From Bacteroidales bacterium (GTDB lineage Bacteria; Bacteroidota; Bacteroidia; Bacteroidales; VadinHA17), in NCBI GenBank assembly GCA_025454795.1, contig JALONT010000028.1, forward strand, positions 1 through 39,004: 39,004 nucleotides of DNA. The letters are read 5' to 3'. Below, piece by piece: positions 24,893 through 33,992 of the stretch. A program made the position numbers and the translations under genes. Within the stretch, counting starts at the first letter, position 1, and each line of letters starts with the position of its first letter. The notes beneath the pieces were generated by a model. It saw nothing but the letters and a program-made list of their open reading frames with translations. It made no database searches and was not told the origin of the DNA.

Positions 24893-25879
24893 ATGACATT
24901 CCTGTACATTATTATTGCACTGGTATTGATTTTTGATTTTATAAACGGGTTTCATGATTCGGCCAACTCGATAGCAACAGTAGTATCGACAAAAGTTCTT
25001 TCACCTCTGGCAGCAGTTTCAATGGCTGCTTTTTTTAATTTTATTGCTTTTACAGTTTTCACTCACAAAGTTGCACAAACAATAGGAAAAGGTGTTGTGG
25101 ATCCTGATGTTTTAAACCTTAATGTAATAGGGGCAGCACTTGTTGCCGCAATAATATGGAATCTGGTAACCTGGTGGTGGGGATTACCATCAAGTTCATC
25201 TCATACTCTTGTTGGAGGATTGGTTGGAGCTGCTCTTTTCTGTTCCGGACCCAGTTCGGTAGTAATAAGTGGGGTTATCAAAATCGCAGCATTCATAATC
25301 ATTTCTCCTCTCATAGGACTGATTATCGGTTTCATTTTCTCAACTTTTGTTCAGTATCTGGCACGTAAAAGCACTCCTTCAGGCGTAGACAAACATTTCC
25401 GAAGGCTTCAGCTTTTATCCGCAGCATCATTCAGCCTGGGCCATGGCGGAAATGATGCACAAAAATCCATGGGGATTATCTGGATGGCACTGGTAGTTTC
25501 AGGTATTCTAACAAAAGATTCAGCAATACCGAAGTGGACGGTTTATGCGTGCCAGGCTGCAATAGCACTTGGCACCTTTTTCGGAGGATGGAGGATTGTA
25601 AAAACAATGGGACAAAAAATTACCAAGCTCAGACCCTTCGAAGGATTCTGCGCTGAAACAGCCGGAGCACTCACCCTGTTCGGAGCGACACATTTTGGGA
25701 TACCCGTTAGTACAACTCATACAATAACAGGTGCCATTATGGGTGTCGGCTCAAGAAGGGGATTATCAGCTGTTAAGTGGGGTGTTACGAGAAATATTTT
25801 CATAGCATGGATCCTTACAATTCCTGTTTCAGCAATAATTGGAGCATTAATGTACATTTTCTTCAACTGGATAAATTAG
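24893..25879 (+). CDS. inorganic phosphate transporter, PiT family
   Basis: 328 residues, ten or so transmembrane helices. The two inverted PiT signature motifs are present: FDFINGFHDSANSIATVVSTKVLSP (residues about 13-37, given here as the region) and FSLGHGGNDAQKSMGI in the second half. WWWGLPSSSSHTLVGG and GIPVSTTHTITGAIMG are the paired pore motifs. Low-affinity H+ or Na+-coupled phosphate (metal-phosphate) uptake. The 24-bp spacing to the DUF47 gene gives the classic Pit-accessory operon. Confidence 0.93.
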   Translation: MTFLYIIIALVLIFDFINGFHDSANSIATVVSTKVLSPLAAVSMAAFFNFIAFTVFTHKVAQTIGKGVVDPDVLNLNVIGAALVAAIIWNLVTWWWGLPSSSSHTLVGGLVGAALFCSGPSSVVISGVIKIAAFIIISPLIGLIIGFIFSTFVQYLARKSTPSGVDKHFRRLQLLSAASFSLGHGGNDAQKSMGIIWMALVVSGILTKDSAIPKWTVYACQAAIALGTFFGGWRIVKTMGQKITKLRPFEGFCAETAGALTLFGATHFGIPVSTTHTITGAIMGVGSRRGLSAVKWGVTRNIFIAWILTIPVSAIIGALMYIFFNWIN

Positions 25880-25903
25880 TCGTTCAAAATAAGATTCTAA
25901 AAT

Positions 25904-26554
25904 ATGAATATTGATAAATTACTTAAGTTCTTTGTTCCGAAAGATCATTCTTTCCATCCTCTTTTTGAAGAGGATGCAAAAAATCTGGTAAAAGCTACAG
26001 AGCTGCTTATAAAACTGGTTTCAAGCACTGAATATGAAGAGCATGAAAAGATCAATAAAGAGATAAAAGATATCGAACATATAGGCGACGAGATCACAGA
26101 TAAGACTTATGAGTTGTTAAATAAATCTTTTATTACACCTTTTGACAGGGAGGATATCCACGAGCTTGCTTCCAATATAGATGATGTTGTTGATTCAATT
26201 AATGGGGTCAGCCGGAGGATATGCCTTTATAAACCAAAGAAACTGATGCCTGTTTACAAGGAGATGGCAGAAATGATCCACCAGGCGGCCAAAGAGATAG
26301 AACAATGTGTGCACTGGCTGGTTGATGCCGCTGCCAATAAAGAAGAAATCACCAAAGCTTGTGCAAAGGTCACTGAAATAGAACATACAGCTGACGAATA
26401 TTATTATACTGCTATATCCGAACTATTTGAAAAAGAAAAGGATCCGGCAGAGTTAATAAAGAATAACAAGATCGTTGAGATTCTTGAAAGATGTGTTGAT
26501 GAAACTGAAGATATCTCAGATACAATAAAGACGATTCTGATAAAGATGGCTTAA
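25904..26554 (+). CDS. DUF47 (PhoU-like) Pit accessory protein
   Basis: 216 residues, all-helical, soluble. KLLKFFVPKDHSFHPLFEED at the N-terminus and IEHIGDEITDKTYELLNKSFITPFDREDIHELASNIDDVVD are the TIGR00153/DUF47 pattern, with a mirrored second half (ITKACAKVTEIEHTADEY). These PhoU-like proteins form a regulator of the adjacent Pit transporter. It ends at a bidirectional hairpin shared with the convergent cupin gene. Confidence 0.92.
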   Translation: MNIDKLLKFFVPKDHSFHPLFEEDAKNLVKATELLIKLVSSTEYEEHEKINKEIKDIEHIGDEITDKTYELLNKSFITPFDREDIHELASNIDDVVDSINGVSRRICLYKPKKLMPVYKEMAEMIHQAAKEIEQCVHWLVDAAANKEEITKACAKVTEIEHTADEYYYTAISELFEKEKDPAELIKNNKIVEILERCVDETEDISDTIKTILIKMA

Positions 26555-26640
26555 AAAACCGGCATGAGGTATTCGGTTTGCGGTATGCGGCAAGAAAAGT
26601 GATTTCCGCATGCTGCACGCCGAACGCCGCGAACCGTTTT
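26555..26640. terminator. bidirectional terminator-like hairpin built of heptamer repeats
   Basis: Arms 26561-26595 and 26601-26636 are imperfect reverse complements around AAAGT (shared pattern GG-5nt-GG-2nt-TTCGG-2nt-TGC and ATGCGG). T-tracts lie outside both arms: TTTT at 26637 on the plus strand and TTTTTT (complement of 26553-26558) on the minus strand. Each arm is itself a register of 7-mers (GGTATTC, GGTTTGC, GGTATGC, GGCAAGA). It lies between the convergent DUF47 and cupin genes. Confidence 0.65.
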
Positions 26641-26971
26641 AGTTACTTTTAATCATCGTCAGCACCATCTTGAATTTCTCAACAGCTTTTACTGCATGAG
26701 CAATATTTGCAGGCATAATGATTGTCTGTCCTGCTTCAAGAATAAATGGTTTTCCTCCTATTGTAACCTCTCCTATTCCATCCACAACCTGTACCATTGC
26801 ATCAAACGGGGCTTTATGCTCGCTTAAAGCTTCGCCTTTGGCAAATGAGAAAAGTGAGATGTTTCCGGTCTCTTTCTTCAGGACTGTCTTACTCACAATA
26901 CCTCCATCAGAATACTCAACAGAATCAATAAAACTGAAGACTTTTGCTTTTTCAAATTCGTTTGACTGCAT
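26639..26971 (-). CDS. cupin-domain protein
   Basis: 110 residues, a single small double-stranded beta-helix. Cupin motif 1 is represented by FAKGEALSEHKAPFDAMVQVVDGIGEVTIGG and motif 2 by LEAGQTIIMPANIAHAVKA. One His/His-poor motif 1 (EHKAPFD) keeps H and D, and motif 2 keeps H in IAHAV, so a metal site is possible but incomplete. Probably a sensory or small-molecule-binding protein. It lies 12 bp after the MFS gene and is likely co-transcribed with it. Confidence 0.85.
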   Translation of the reverse strand: MQSNEFEKAKVFSFIDSVEYSDGGIVSKTVLKKETGNISLFSFAKGEALSEHKAPFDAMVQVVDGIGEVTIGGKPFILEAGQTIIMPANIAHAVKAVEKFKMVLTMIKSN

Positions 26972-26983
26972 ATCGGATTATTA

Positions 26984-28366
26984 TTACTTTTTAATATTCG
27001 GCAATTCAAGTCCGTATCCTTTCTTTTTATCTTCTGCTTTAAGAAGTAATGCAAACAGGAGAGCCAGGATTCCAAAGCTGGTAAATATTATCATTGGAAG
27101 TGTGTAATTATAGCTTGAGACTGCCACGCCATCCACAAGATGTGTTCCTGAAATGCAATATTTATTCAGAACCCAGCCAATTAAAGCTGGTACACCCATA
27201 AGACCCCAGTTTTGTACCCAGAATATTAAAGCGTAAGCTGTACCCAGTTGCTTTTCAGGTATGATTTTGGGTACCGAAGGCCACATGGCTGACGGGACCA
27301 GGGAAAATCCTATTCCAAGTATAATAATTAGTACAATTGCAATAGGCGTTGCCCTTAAAACCGGAATAGAATACATTGCATGTACAAAAATCAGAAGAAT
27401 TGCGCCCAATATCATTATTGATGCTCCTTTTCCTTTTCTGTCGTACAGATTCCCAAAAAGAGGAGTTAATATCATGGTCCCGAATGGAAGAAGTCCCGGG
27501 ATAATTCCTGCTATTTCCGGATCAACCTTAAATTTGTTTACCATAAGGTCGGTCGCATATTTCAGGAACGGGAATACTGCAGAGTAAAATAATACACAGA
27601 GTATTGCAATATACCACCAGCCTTTGTTACCTAATATTTGCCAGATATCTTTAATCCTGAATGATTCTTCACTGTCGGCAATATTGCTCCGGACAGCTTC
27701 ATCAGCTACGGACTTATCAAGCTTCTTATCCATAAAAGTATATACAATGAAAGAAATCATACCGATGCATAACAGTATGAGACAAACCAGAATTGGTTTT
27801 GAGACACCATGAAGTGCCCTTGCGATTGGAACTGATGTCACCATGGCAAGAGTGGTTCCAATCCTGGCTGTAGCCATTTCAAGCCCCATGGCTAAAGCCA
27901 TCTCTTTTCCCTTGAACCACTTAACAATTATCTTTGATACAGTTATACCGGCAACTTCCACACCAACGCCAAAAGTTGCAAATCCCAGTCCTGCAATTAC
28001 AACTTGTGACTTCATACCAAGAATTGTAAGTCCATCAAGTGAATGAGTTGAAATCGCCCAATATTTGATGGCAGTTCCTATAACCATGACGGAGGTTGCC
28101 ATTAATCCTGTAAATCTGATACCCATTTTATCAAGGATTATACCGCCGAAGATGAGCATCAGCAAAAACACATTAAACCAGCCATATGCACTTGTGAAAA
28201 AGCCGTATTCAGCACTATTCCATAGAAGCTCTTTTTCGAGCATTGGTTTTAAAGGTGCCATTACATCGGTAAGGTAATAACCACACATCATCGTAAAGGC
28301 AACTACAGCTAACGCAGTCCATCTGGCAGCTTTTGAGTCTCTTAATGTATTTGTTACAGTTTCCAT
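26984..28366 (-). CDS. MFS transporter
   Basis: 460 residues, 12 transmembrane helices. MFS motif regions: FGGIILDKMGIRFTGLM (loop 2-3) and LFGNLYDRKGKGASIMI in the second half. The start DVMAPLKPMLEKELLWNSAEYGFFTSAYGWFNVF is typical of a broad MFS group annotated without substrate. It ends in a Lys-rich cytoplasmic tail. Substrate unknown. It forms a two-gene unit with the cupin. Confidence 0.83.
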   Translation of the reverse strand: METVTNTLRDSKAARWTALAVVAFTMMCGYYLTDVMAPLKPMLEKELLWNSAEYGFFTSAYGWFNVFLLMLIFGGIILDKMGIRFTGLMATSVMVIGTAIKYWAISTHSLDGLTILGMKSQVVIAGLGFATFGVGVEVAGITVSKIIVKWFKGKEMALAMGLEMATARIGTTLAMVTSVPIARALHGVSKPILVCLILLCIGMISFIVYTFMDKKLDKSVADEAVRSNIADSEESFRIKDIWQILGNKGWWYIAILCVLFYSAVFPFLKYATDLMVNKFKVDPEIAGIIPGLLPFGTMILTPLFGNLYDRKGKGASIMILGAILLIFVHAMYSIPVLRATPIAIVLIIILGIGFSLVPSAMWPSVPKIIPEKQLGTAYALIFWVQNWGLMGVPALIGWVLNKYCISGTHLVDGVAVSSYNYTLPMIIFTSFGILALLFALLLKAEDKKKGYGLELPNIKK

Positions 28367-28494
28367 AAAAATTATATAATTAAAATTTAGGCCGGGTAAA
28401 TGTAAAAAATAAATCGGATGAATTCTCTCACATATATCAGTAATAATGATCCTGACTTTGGCTTAATTATTGCATTGAACAAAATATGCAATTC

Positions 28495-28525
28495 TTGGTT
28501 AATAATAAAGGATTATATATTTTTG
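28495..28525 (+). promoter_or_regulatory. predicted promoter of the thioredoxin-fold gene
   Basis: TTG (28495-28497), 20 nt, TATTTTTG (28518-28525); start site near 28531 and ATG at 28557. Confidence 0.55.
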
Positions 28526-28556
28526 TATAAATTAACATATCGCAATATATCAATAT

Positions 28557-29102
28557 ATGAAGAAAATATTATTTCTGGGCGTTATAATCTTATTATCGAT
28601 AGATTCTTTTTCACAGACCATTTATCAGACTGAGAACAATAGTGTTAAGTGGTATACATTTGAGGAAGCAGGAAAACTTTTGAATCGAAATCCGCGACCT
28701 TTATTTATTGATACATACACTGATTGGTGCGGCTGGTGCAAGAAAATGGATAAAGAAACGTTTACAAACCCTGTTATCATTGATATCCTGAACAGTAAAT
28801 TTTATCCTGTAAAATTTGACGCTGAGGGGAAAGAGAAGATAACTTTTCTGGGGCAGACATATATCAATGACGGGAAATATGGTAATGCCCATCAGCTGGC
28901 TGCAGCCCTGCTCAAGGGACAGCTATCTTATCCTACTGTTGTGTTCCTTACCCAGGATAGCGGAAAAATCGGTATCTCTCCGGTACCAGGTTTCCGACAG
29001 GCCGGTGAAATGGAAGTACTACTGAGCTTCTTTGCAGATAAATCATATAAGACCAAAACCTGGGAAGATCATCAGAAGAGTTTTGTGGGGAAAGTTAAAT
29101 AG
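28557..29102 (+). CDS. secreted thioredoxin-fold protein
   Basis: 181 residues. Signal peptide 1-20 (KILFLGVIILLSIDSFSQ). Thioredoxin_7/DUF255-like fold: VKWYTFEEAGKLLNRNPRPLFIDTYTDWCGWCKKMDKETF, with the active-site Cys pair C58/C61 (CGWC), then a cis-Pro region LSYPTVVFLTQD and PGFRQAGEMEVLLSFF. A periplasmic thiol-disulfide role (reductase or cytochrome/lipoprotein maturation) is the family expectation. Monocistronic, with its own promoter. Confidence 0.88.
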   Translation: MKKILFLGVIILLSIDSFSQTIYQTENNSVKWYTFEEAGKLLNRNPRPLFIDTYTDWCGWCKKMDKETFTNPVIIDILNSKFYPVKFDAEGKEKITFLGQTYINDGKYGNAHQLAAALLKGQLSYPTVVFLTQDSGKIGISPVPGFRQAGEMEVLLSFFADKSYKTKTWEDHQKSFVGKVK

Positions 29103-29108
29103 GATGAA

Positions 29109-29243
29109 GGTGCTGGGTGCTGGGTGCTGGGTGCTGGGTGCAAGACAAAAGACAAAAGTTGAGGAGCCCCGCTTTGGGAACAAAAGACAAAAGATAAAAG
29201 TCTAATGATTAAAGAAGTACCAAGCAACGAGCAACGAGCAACT
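29109..29243. repeat. composite of three heptanucleotide arrays
   Basis: GGTGCTG x4 plus GGTGC (29109-29141), then AAAGACA-type units (29142-29158), a short unique stretch, a second AAAAGAC/AAAAGAT/AAAAG array (29182-29200), and AGCAACG, AGCAACG, AGCAACT (29223-29243). All keep a 7-nt period. The region fills the gap between convergent genes; the last unit touches the DUF4831 stop codon. Confidence 0.85.
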
Positions 29244-30363
29244 ATTTTCCAATTATGTAATTAGCTGGCAATTGCATGACCTCGCCAAACTGGCTGACAA
29301 GTTTCCGCGAGCTATAGATTGTTCTGTTTCCAAGGTTTATCTTCAGACTGGCCACATCAGGAATCCTGTAATATAGTTTGTCAAGGATGGGTACAGATGC
29401 ATCGGAATGCTCCCTGGTCATTATCGCCAGATCTTTTGTTCTTTGTTCCGGTACAAGCTGGATTGTAACCGGGAGTCCGTTTTTTGAACTGACATCTTCA
29501 GGTCCCGTCGTTTCAGAGAAGATAAAAAGGATCATAGTTTTATTCGAATTATCCTTCTGTGGAATGAACTGATATACAAATTCCCTGGTCTCTGTCAGAG
29601 TTTTTCCGGTAAATAATTCGGTATAATCTTTTTCCATCCTGTTTATTTCATTTATAGCAGCATCATTCTGAGGGAACACATTTGCTTCACCAGTCAGTAT
29701 CATAATCTTTCCCTCGCGCAGCTCCATCAACCTGCGGGCACTCCTTTCAGCAAGCTGCTCCTCAGACAATTTCTTTTTCTTTTCGACGATATACGGAATC
29801 CTGATAAAAGTGGAATCCATTGTTATCCGCTTAAAAGCAGTATCTGTCTGAACCTGGTAATATTCATCTGAACCGAGGTCAGATGATTTGAATTGATTAA
29901 GCTTTAACTCTTTGCCGTCAACGAAACTTTTACCCTGATAATTAATCTCCGGATTAAGTTCCAGAATAAGTCCTTCTTTCCTCAGTGCAAGTACATTGGT
30001 CTGTAGTAATGAGCTTCCCTGAATAACATAATATTCGGATGGATCAGCTTCCTCATGAGAACTTACAGATATACCCTTAACTGACCAATATTCAGATTCA
30101 TTCCTGATAACACCTTTTAATCCAAGAAGTTCTTCAGCATATTTAGCATATGGTCCCGGTATTTCGATGGTTCGCTCTGCTTCAACTTTTACTGTAAATA
30201 CCGTCATTGGCAGTGCATATACCACAGTACCGTCCCTTAAGCCAACTGTATCCGAGAGGGGGGTGATGACATGACTTGGTCCGGCAATTTTCTTCAGTAT
30301 AGTGCATGAACCTGCCAGGCCCGTAATAAGTAGTATAATCGTAAGTCTGTTGATAGATTTCAT
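29242..30363 (-). CDS. DUF4831 family lipoprotein
   Basis: 373 residues. The N-terminus IILLITGLAGSC ends in lipidation Cys20. The segments GLRDGTVVYALPMTVFTVKVEAERT, KYAEELLGLKGVI and YWSVKGISVSSHEEADPSEYYVI are the DUF4831 pattern, a Bacteroidota-restricted family of unknown function. The mid-region EKKKKLSEEQLAERSARRLMELREGKIMILTGE is helical and also typical. It lies 52 bp downstream of the NAD(P)HX repair gene in the same orientation and may be co-transcribed. No enzymatic residues are recognisable. Confidence 0.85.
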   Translation of the reverse strand: MKSINRLTIILLITGLAGSCTILKKIAGPSHVITPLSDTVGLRDGTVVYALPMTVFTVKVEAERTIEIPGPYAKYAEELLGLKGVIRNESEYWSVKGISVSSHEEADPSEYYVIQGSSLLQTNVLALRKEGLILELNPEINYQGKSFVDGKELKLNQFKSSDLGSDEYYQVQTDTAFKRITMDSTFIRIPYIVEKKKKLSEEQLAERSARRLMELREGKIMILTGEANVFPQNDAAINEINRMEKDYTELFTGKTLTETREFVYQFIPQKDNSNKTMILFIFSETTGPEDVSSKNGLPVTIQLVPEQRTKDLAIMTREHSDASVPILDKLYYRIPDVASLKINLGNRTIYSSRKLVSQFGEVMQLPANYIIGK

Positions 30364-30415
30364 ACCTCAGGTACTTATTGCTTTTCTGGAATTAATGAGT
30401 CAAAATTAATAAACG

Positions 30416-31933
30416 TTAATTGATTTCTCTTATTTTATTAAAGGCGGTTCCTGTTTCTTTAATAATATCCGATGCAATCAACGATTCGTAGCAGGATCTG
30501 CCGGCTGCTTCATCTCCTGCCAGTCCATGAAGATAAACTCCGGTAAGTGCAGCATTTAAAGGTCCATATCCCTGTGCAAGCAAGGATAAGATGATCCCTG
30601 TCAGAACATCGCCGCTGCCGGCAGTTGCCATTCCCGGATTGCCGGTACTGTTAAACCATACTCGTCCGTCAGGAGCTGATACAGATGTGTGGGCGCCCTT
30701 TAAAACAACGATACAATTATAACTTTGTGAGAATTCTATCTGTCGGGTCAGTCGGGAGAAGTCGTTGTTGGTTTTTCCTGCGAGACGTTCAAATTCTTTA
30801 GGGTGTGGTGTAAGTACTGTTCCTGCAGGGATTGCTTCCAACCATTTTTTATTTTCAGATAATATATTCAAACCATCTGCATCGATAACAAGTGGCTTTT
30901 TGCATCTCAAAAGAAGATCATGTAGTGCTTTTTGTGTTTCAGATCCCGTACCAATACCTGGTCCAACACCAACAGCTGAATATCTATCGGTGGATCCTAT
31001 TGCGGAGATAAATGTTTCGGCTTTGTCGTGGATGGCCATTGCTTCGGGGACAGCGCACTGCAGTATCAGGTTTCCACAGGCAGGTATATGACATGTTATC
31101 AAACCGATGCCTGTACGCAGGGATGCTTTTGCACCGAGTACAGCCGCACCCATTTTACCATAAGATCCACTGATAAGCAATCCATGTCCGAAACTACCTT
31201 TATGGTCAAACTTATTCCGGGGTTTAAGGAGCGGTTTGATCAGATAATTATCAAGAAATGCATATGGTGTATCAGTTCGTTCAATTATTCCGCTGTCAAG
31301 TCCTATCGGGAGTATGATCCATTCACCGGTAAATTTTTCATTTTCCGGGAACATGAAAGCAAGCTTAGGGAACTGAAAGCTCAGAGTATAATCAGCCCTG
31401 ATAATATTATCCGGATCTTTGTTACTGTTATCTTCCCCTGATAATCCTGAAGGTATATCAATAGAAACAACCGGGACACCTGCCCTGTTAATCTTCTTAA
31501 TCACCTCTCCGGCAAGGCCCTGAACCGGTTTCGACAATCCGGATCCGAATATCGCATCAACAATTATATTTTCACCATGGCGTACCGGGAAATTCTCAAT
31601 TTCTTCCAGGATATTAAACTCTATAGTGGTCTCTTTCTCCAGCCTCACTCTGTTTGTCATCCAGTCAGGGGAGGTATTGTCAGAAAATTTCAAATAATAC
31701 AAAACAACATCATACCGGTTATGTCCAAGCATTCTTGCAAGAGCCAGACCATCTCCGCCATTGTTCCCCGGTCCTGCAAAAATAATTATGCGATTCGTTC
31801 TGTCAAACCTGCTGACAAACCATTTAAACAATTGATTTGCTGCTCGTTCCATCAGGTCAGCAGAAGAAACAGGTTCATGGCTTATTGTATATTCATCAAT
31901 TTGCCTTATCTGATCGCTTCGGAAAATTTTCAT
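30416..31933 (-). CDS. nnr: bifunctional NAD(P)H-hydrate epimerase / ADP-dependent dehydratase
   Basis: 505 residues with both domains fused. The epimerase (YjeF_N, about 1-215) shows the Rossmann motif IIIFAGPGNNGGDGLALARML and VDAIFGSGLSKPVQG. The dehydratase (YjeF_C, about 225-500) shows HKGSFGHGLLISGSYGKMGAA, VIDADGLNIL, GTVLTPHPKEFERL and the catalytic ATAGSGDVLTG. It repairs damaged NAD(P)HX in the cytoplasm. A -7 box (CAAATTTA, complement of TAAATTTG) lies at 31956-31963. Confidence 0.94.
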   Translation of the reverse strand: MKIFRSDQIRQIDEYTISHEPVSSADLMERAANQLFKWFVSRFDRTNRIIIFAGPGNNGGDGLALARMLGHNRYDVVLYYLKFSDNTSPDWMTNRVRLEKETTIEFNILEEIENFPVRHGENIIVDAIFGSGLSKPVQGLAGEVIKKINRAGVPVVSIDIPSGLSGEDNSNKDPDNIIRADYTLSFQFPKLAFMFPENEKFTGEWIILPIGLDSGIIERTDTPYAFLDNYLIKPLLKPRNKFDHKGSFGHGLLISGSYGKMGAAVLGAKASLRTGIGLITCHIPACGNLILQCAVPEAMAIHDKAETFISAIGSTDRYSAVGVGPGIGTGSETQKALHDLLLRCKKPLVIDADGLNILSENKKWLEAIPAGTVLTPHPKEFERLAGKTNNDFSRLTRQIEFSQSYNCIVVLKGAHTSVSAPDGRVWFNSTGNPGMATAGSGDVLTGIILSLLAQGYGPLNAALTGVYLHGLAGDEAAGRSCYESLIASDIIKETGTAFNKIREIN

Positions 31934-31955
31934 TACGGTATTATCATAATTATTA

Positions 31956-31963
31956 CAAATTTA
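31956..31963 (-). promoter_or_regulatory. -7 promoter box for the NAD(P)HX repair gene
   Basis: Minus-strand TAAATTTG matches TAnnTTTG perfectly, 23 nt upstream of the ATG; no clear -33 TTTG was found. Confidence 0.4.
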
Positions 31964-31994
31964 AACTCTTCAACCGTTAATAAAAAAAGATTAA

Positions 31995-32002
31995 TATATT
32001 TG
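31995..32002 (+). promoter_or_regulatory. -7 promoter box for the POT transporter gene
   Basis: TATATTTG matches TAnnTTTG; -33 not clear. The leader to 32105 is about 95 nt and contains a hairpin TTCCGG (32025-32030) / CCGGAA (32042-32047). Confidence 0.4.
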
Positions 32003-32104
32003 TTTCAGTTCATTTATTCTAATTTTCCGGAAGGTATTATACCGGAAATTTAAAAACCGGGTAAGATTTGATTAAATAAAATACTAACTAAATAAAATAC
32101 TGAT

Positions 32105-33958
32105 ATGCTTAAAAATCATCCCAGGGGACTTCTGGTAGCCTTTTTCTCCAACATGGGCGAGAGATTTGGCTTCTATACAATGATGGCAATTCTAGTTCTT
32201 TTTCTCCAGGCCAAGTTCGGACTTTCAGCAGAAAAAGCAGGAGGCATTTACAGCTGGTTTTATTTCAGCATATATGCACTGGCACTGCTTGGTGGTATAC
32301 TGGCTGACTCCACAAAAAAATACAAATTGGTAATTCTCGCAGGAATCATAATAATGTTTGCCGGATACGTTATAATGGCAGTTCCCGGAATGACTCTGAC
32401 AATCACGGTAATAGGATTAATGACCATAGCCCTGGGCAACGGTCTCTTCAAGGGAAACCTTCAGGCTGTTGTTGGCCAGATGTACGATGATCCGAAATAT
32501 TCAAAACTCAGGGACACTGCATTTATGATCTTTTATATGGGAATAAATGTCGGAGCTTTTTTTGCCCCGTTTGCAGCCAACGGCATGAGGAACTGGTGGC
32601 TAAAGGTCAACGGATTTGCACATGATGGAAGTGTTCCTTCACTTTGCCACCAGCACATTAATGGAACCATGACAGATACAACAGTTTTTCAGCAACTGGC
32701 AGATAAGGTTAACTTAAGCGGACCTGTGACAGATCTATCAGCATTTGCCAATAGTTATCTGGAAGTATTTTCAAAGGGTTATAACTATGCATTTGGTATT
32801 GCTGCTGTGGCAATGGTGATTTCTCTGCTTGTGTATATTATATTCAATAAGCTGTTACCGACCAAAGATAAAGGGATAGTTACTGATACAAAGTCAGCTG
32901 CATTTGCTGCAGAAAAAATAGAATTCAAGCCGATGCCGATAATTGCTGCCCTTGCAGCAATGGGGATCACTGCCACAGCCCTGCATTTCATAAAACCAGT
33001 TGGCTGGACAGCAGGCTTCGCGTTCGGTTTGTTTGCAGCATTTGTTACATGGATAGTCCTTACTTCGACTAAGGAAGAGAGGGGAAGGATCACAGCTCTT
33101 GTACTTGTATTCTTTGTGGCAATATTCTTCTGGATGTCATTTCATCAAAACGGCCTTACTCTTACACTGTTTGCCAGAGATTACACAGTAAAACAGGTAG
33201 GACCTTTTACCAGCCTGTTTTTTACACTGCCATCCATGCTTGCAGTAATTGCCGCTATTGCAGGAATTGTAATGCTTGTCTATAAGAACCTGAAAACAGG
33301 TGCGAAATTAACAGGAGGTATTCTCTTCCTGGTATCAATATGGTTCATCCTGTTCTTCACCTACGGATTTGATCCGACAACTATTCTTGGCAGGATATTT
33401 ACAAAATTTGGTCCTCAGAATGCAATTGCACCGGAGGTATTTCAATCGTTCAATCCACTCTTTATTGTGGCGCTTACATTCCCTGTTATGGCTGCATTTG
33501 CATGGATGAACAAGAAGGGAATTGAACCTTCGACTCCCAGGAAAATCGGTATAGGACTGATTATCGCAGCTGTCGGATTCTTAATTGTACTAATAGGCTC
33601 TATTGGAGCCACATCACCTGCCTCACTTCAGGGAGCACCGGTTGCTGATGCAGAAAGAGTGTCATCCTATTGGCTTATAAGCAGTTACCTGATACTTACA
33701 GTCGCAGAATTATTCCTGAGCCCGATGGGTTTATCATTTGTTTCAAAAGTTGCACCGTCACGCTTCCAGGGATTAATGCAGGGTGGATGGCTGCTTGCGA
33801 CAGCTGCAGGTAATAAATTGTTATTTGTGGGAACTCTGCTATGGGATAAAATTCCGCTGAGTATACTCTGGTTTGTATTTATAGCATGTCTGCTGTTATC
33901 AGCAACATTTATTTTCTCAATCCTGAAAAGACTGGAAAAGGCGGCATCAGGGAATTAG
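32105..33958 (+). CDS. POT/PTR2-family proton-coupled peptide transporter
   Basis: 617 residues, 12-14 transmembrane helices. FFSNMGERFGFYTMMAILVLFLQ is the conserved ExxERFxYY-type helix 1 motif; GGILADSTKKYKLVILAG (loop 2-3) and GNGLFKGNLQAVVGQMYDD follow. FFWMSFHQNGLTLTLFARDY (helix 7) and LSPMGLSFVSKVAPSRFQGLMQGGW are the second-half motifs. It imports di/tripeptides across the inner membrane. A large loop after helix 6 (about 175-215, with CHQHINGTM) is a Bacteroidota-type periplasmic insert. PepD at 23140 could process the imported dipeptides. Confidence 0.93.
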   Translation: MLKNHPRGLLVAFFSNMGERFGFYTMMAILVLFLQAKFGLSAEKAGGIYSWFYFSIYALALLGGILADSTKKYKLVILAGIIIMFAGYVIMAVPGMTLTITVIGLMTIALGNGLFKGNLQAVVGQMYDDPKYSKLRDTAFMIFYMGINVGAFFAPFAANGMRNWWLKVNGFAHDGSVPSLCHQHINGTMTDTTVFQQLADKVNLSGPVTDLSAFANSYLEVFSKGYNYAFGIAAVAMVISLLVYIIFNKLLPTKDKGIVTDTKSAAFAAEKIEFKPMPIIAALAAMGITATALHFIKPVGWTAGFAFGLFAAFVTWIVLTSTKEERGRITALVLVFFVAIFFWMSFHQNGLTLTLFARDYTVKQVGPFTSLFFTLPSMLAVIAAIAGIVMLVYKNLKTGAKLTGGILFLVSIWFILFFTYGFDPTTILGRIFTKFGPQNAIAPEVFQSFNPLFIVALTFPVMAAFAWMNKKGIEPSTPRKIGIGLIIAAVGFLIVLIGSIGATSPASLQGAPVADAERVSSYWLISSYLILTVAELFLSPMGLSFVSKVAPSRFQGLMQGGWLLATAAGNKLLFVGTLLWDKIPLSILWFVFIACLLLSATFIFSILKRLEKAASGN

Positions 33959-33992
33959 CAGCAGAGATATTACTCTCTATAAAGAACATTTA

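Noticed and set aside
17221-29243. Short tandem repeats considered as CRISPR
   Set aside because: Units are 7 nt, contiguous, without unique spacers, and no cas genes are present.
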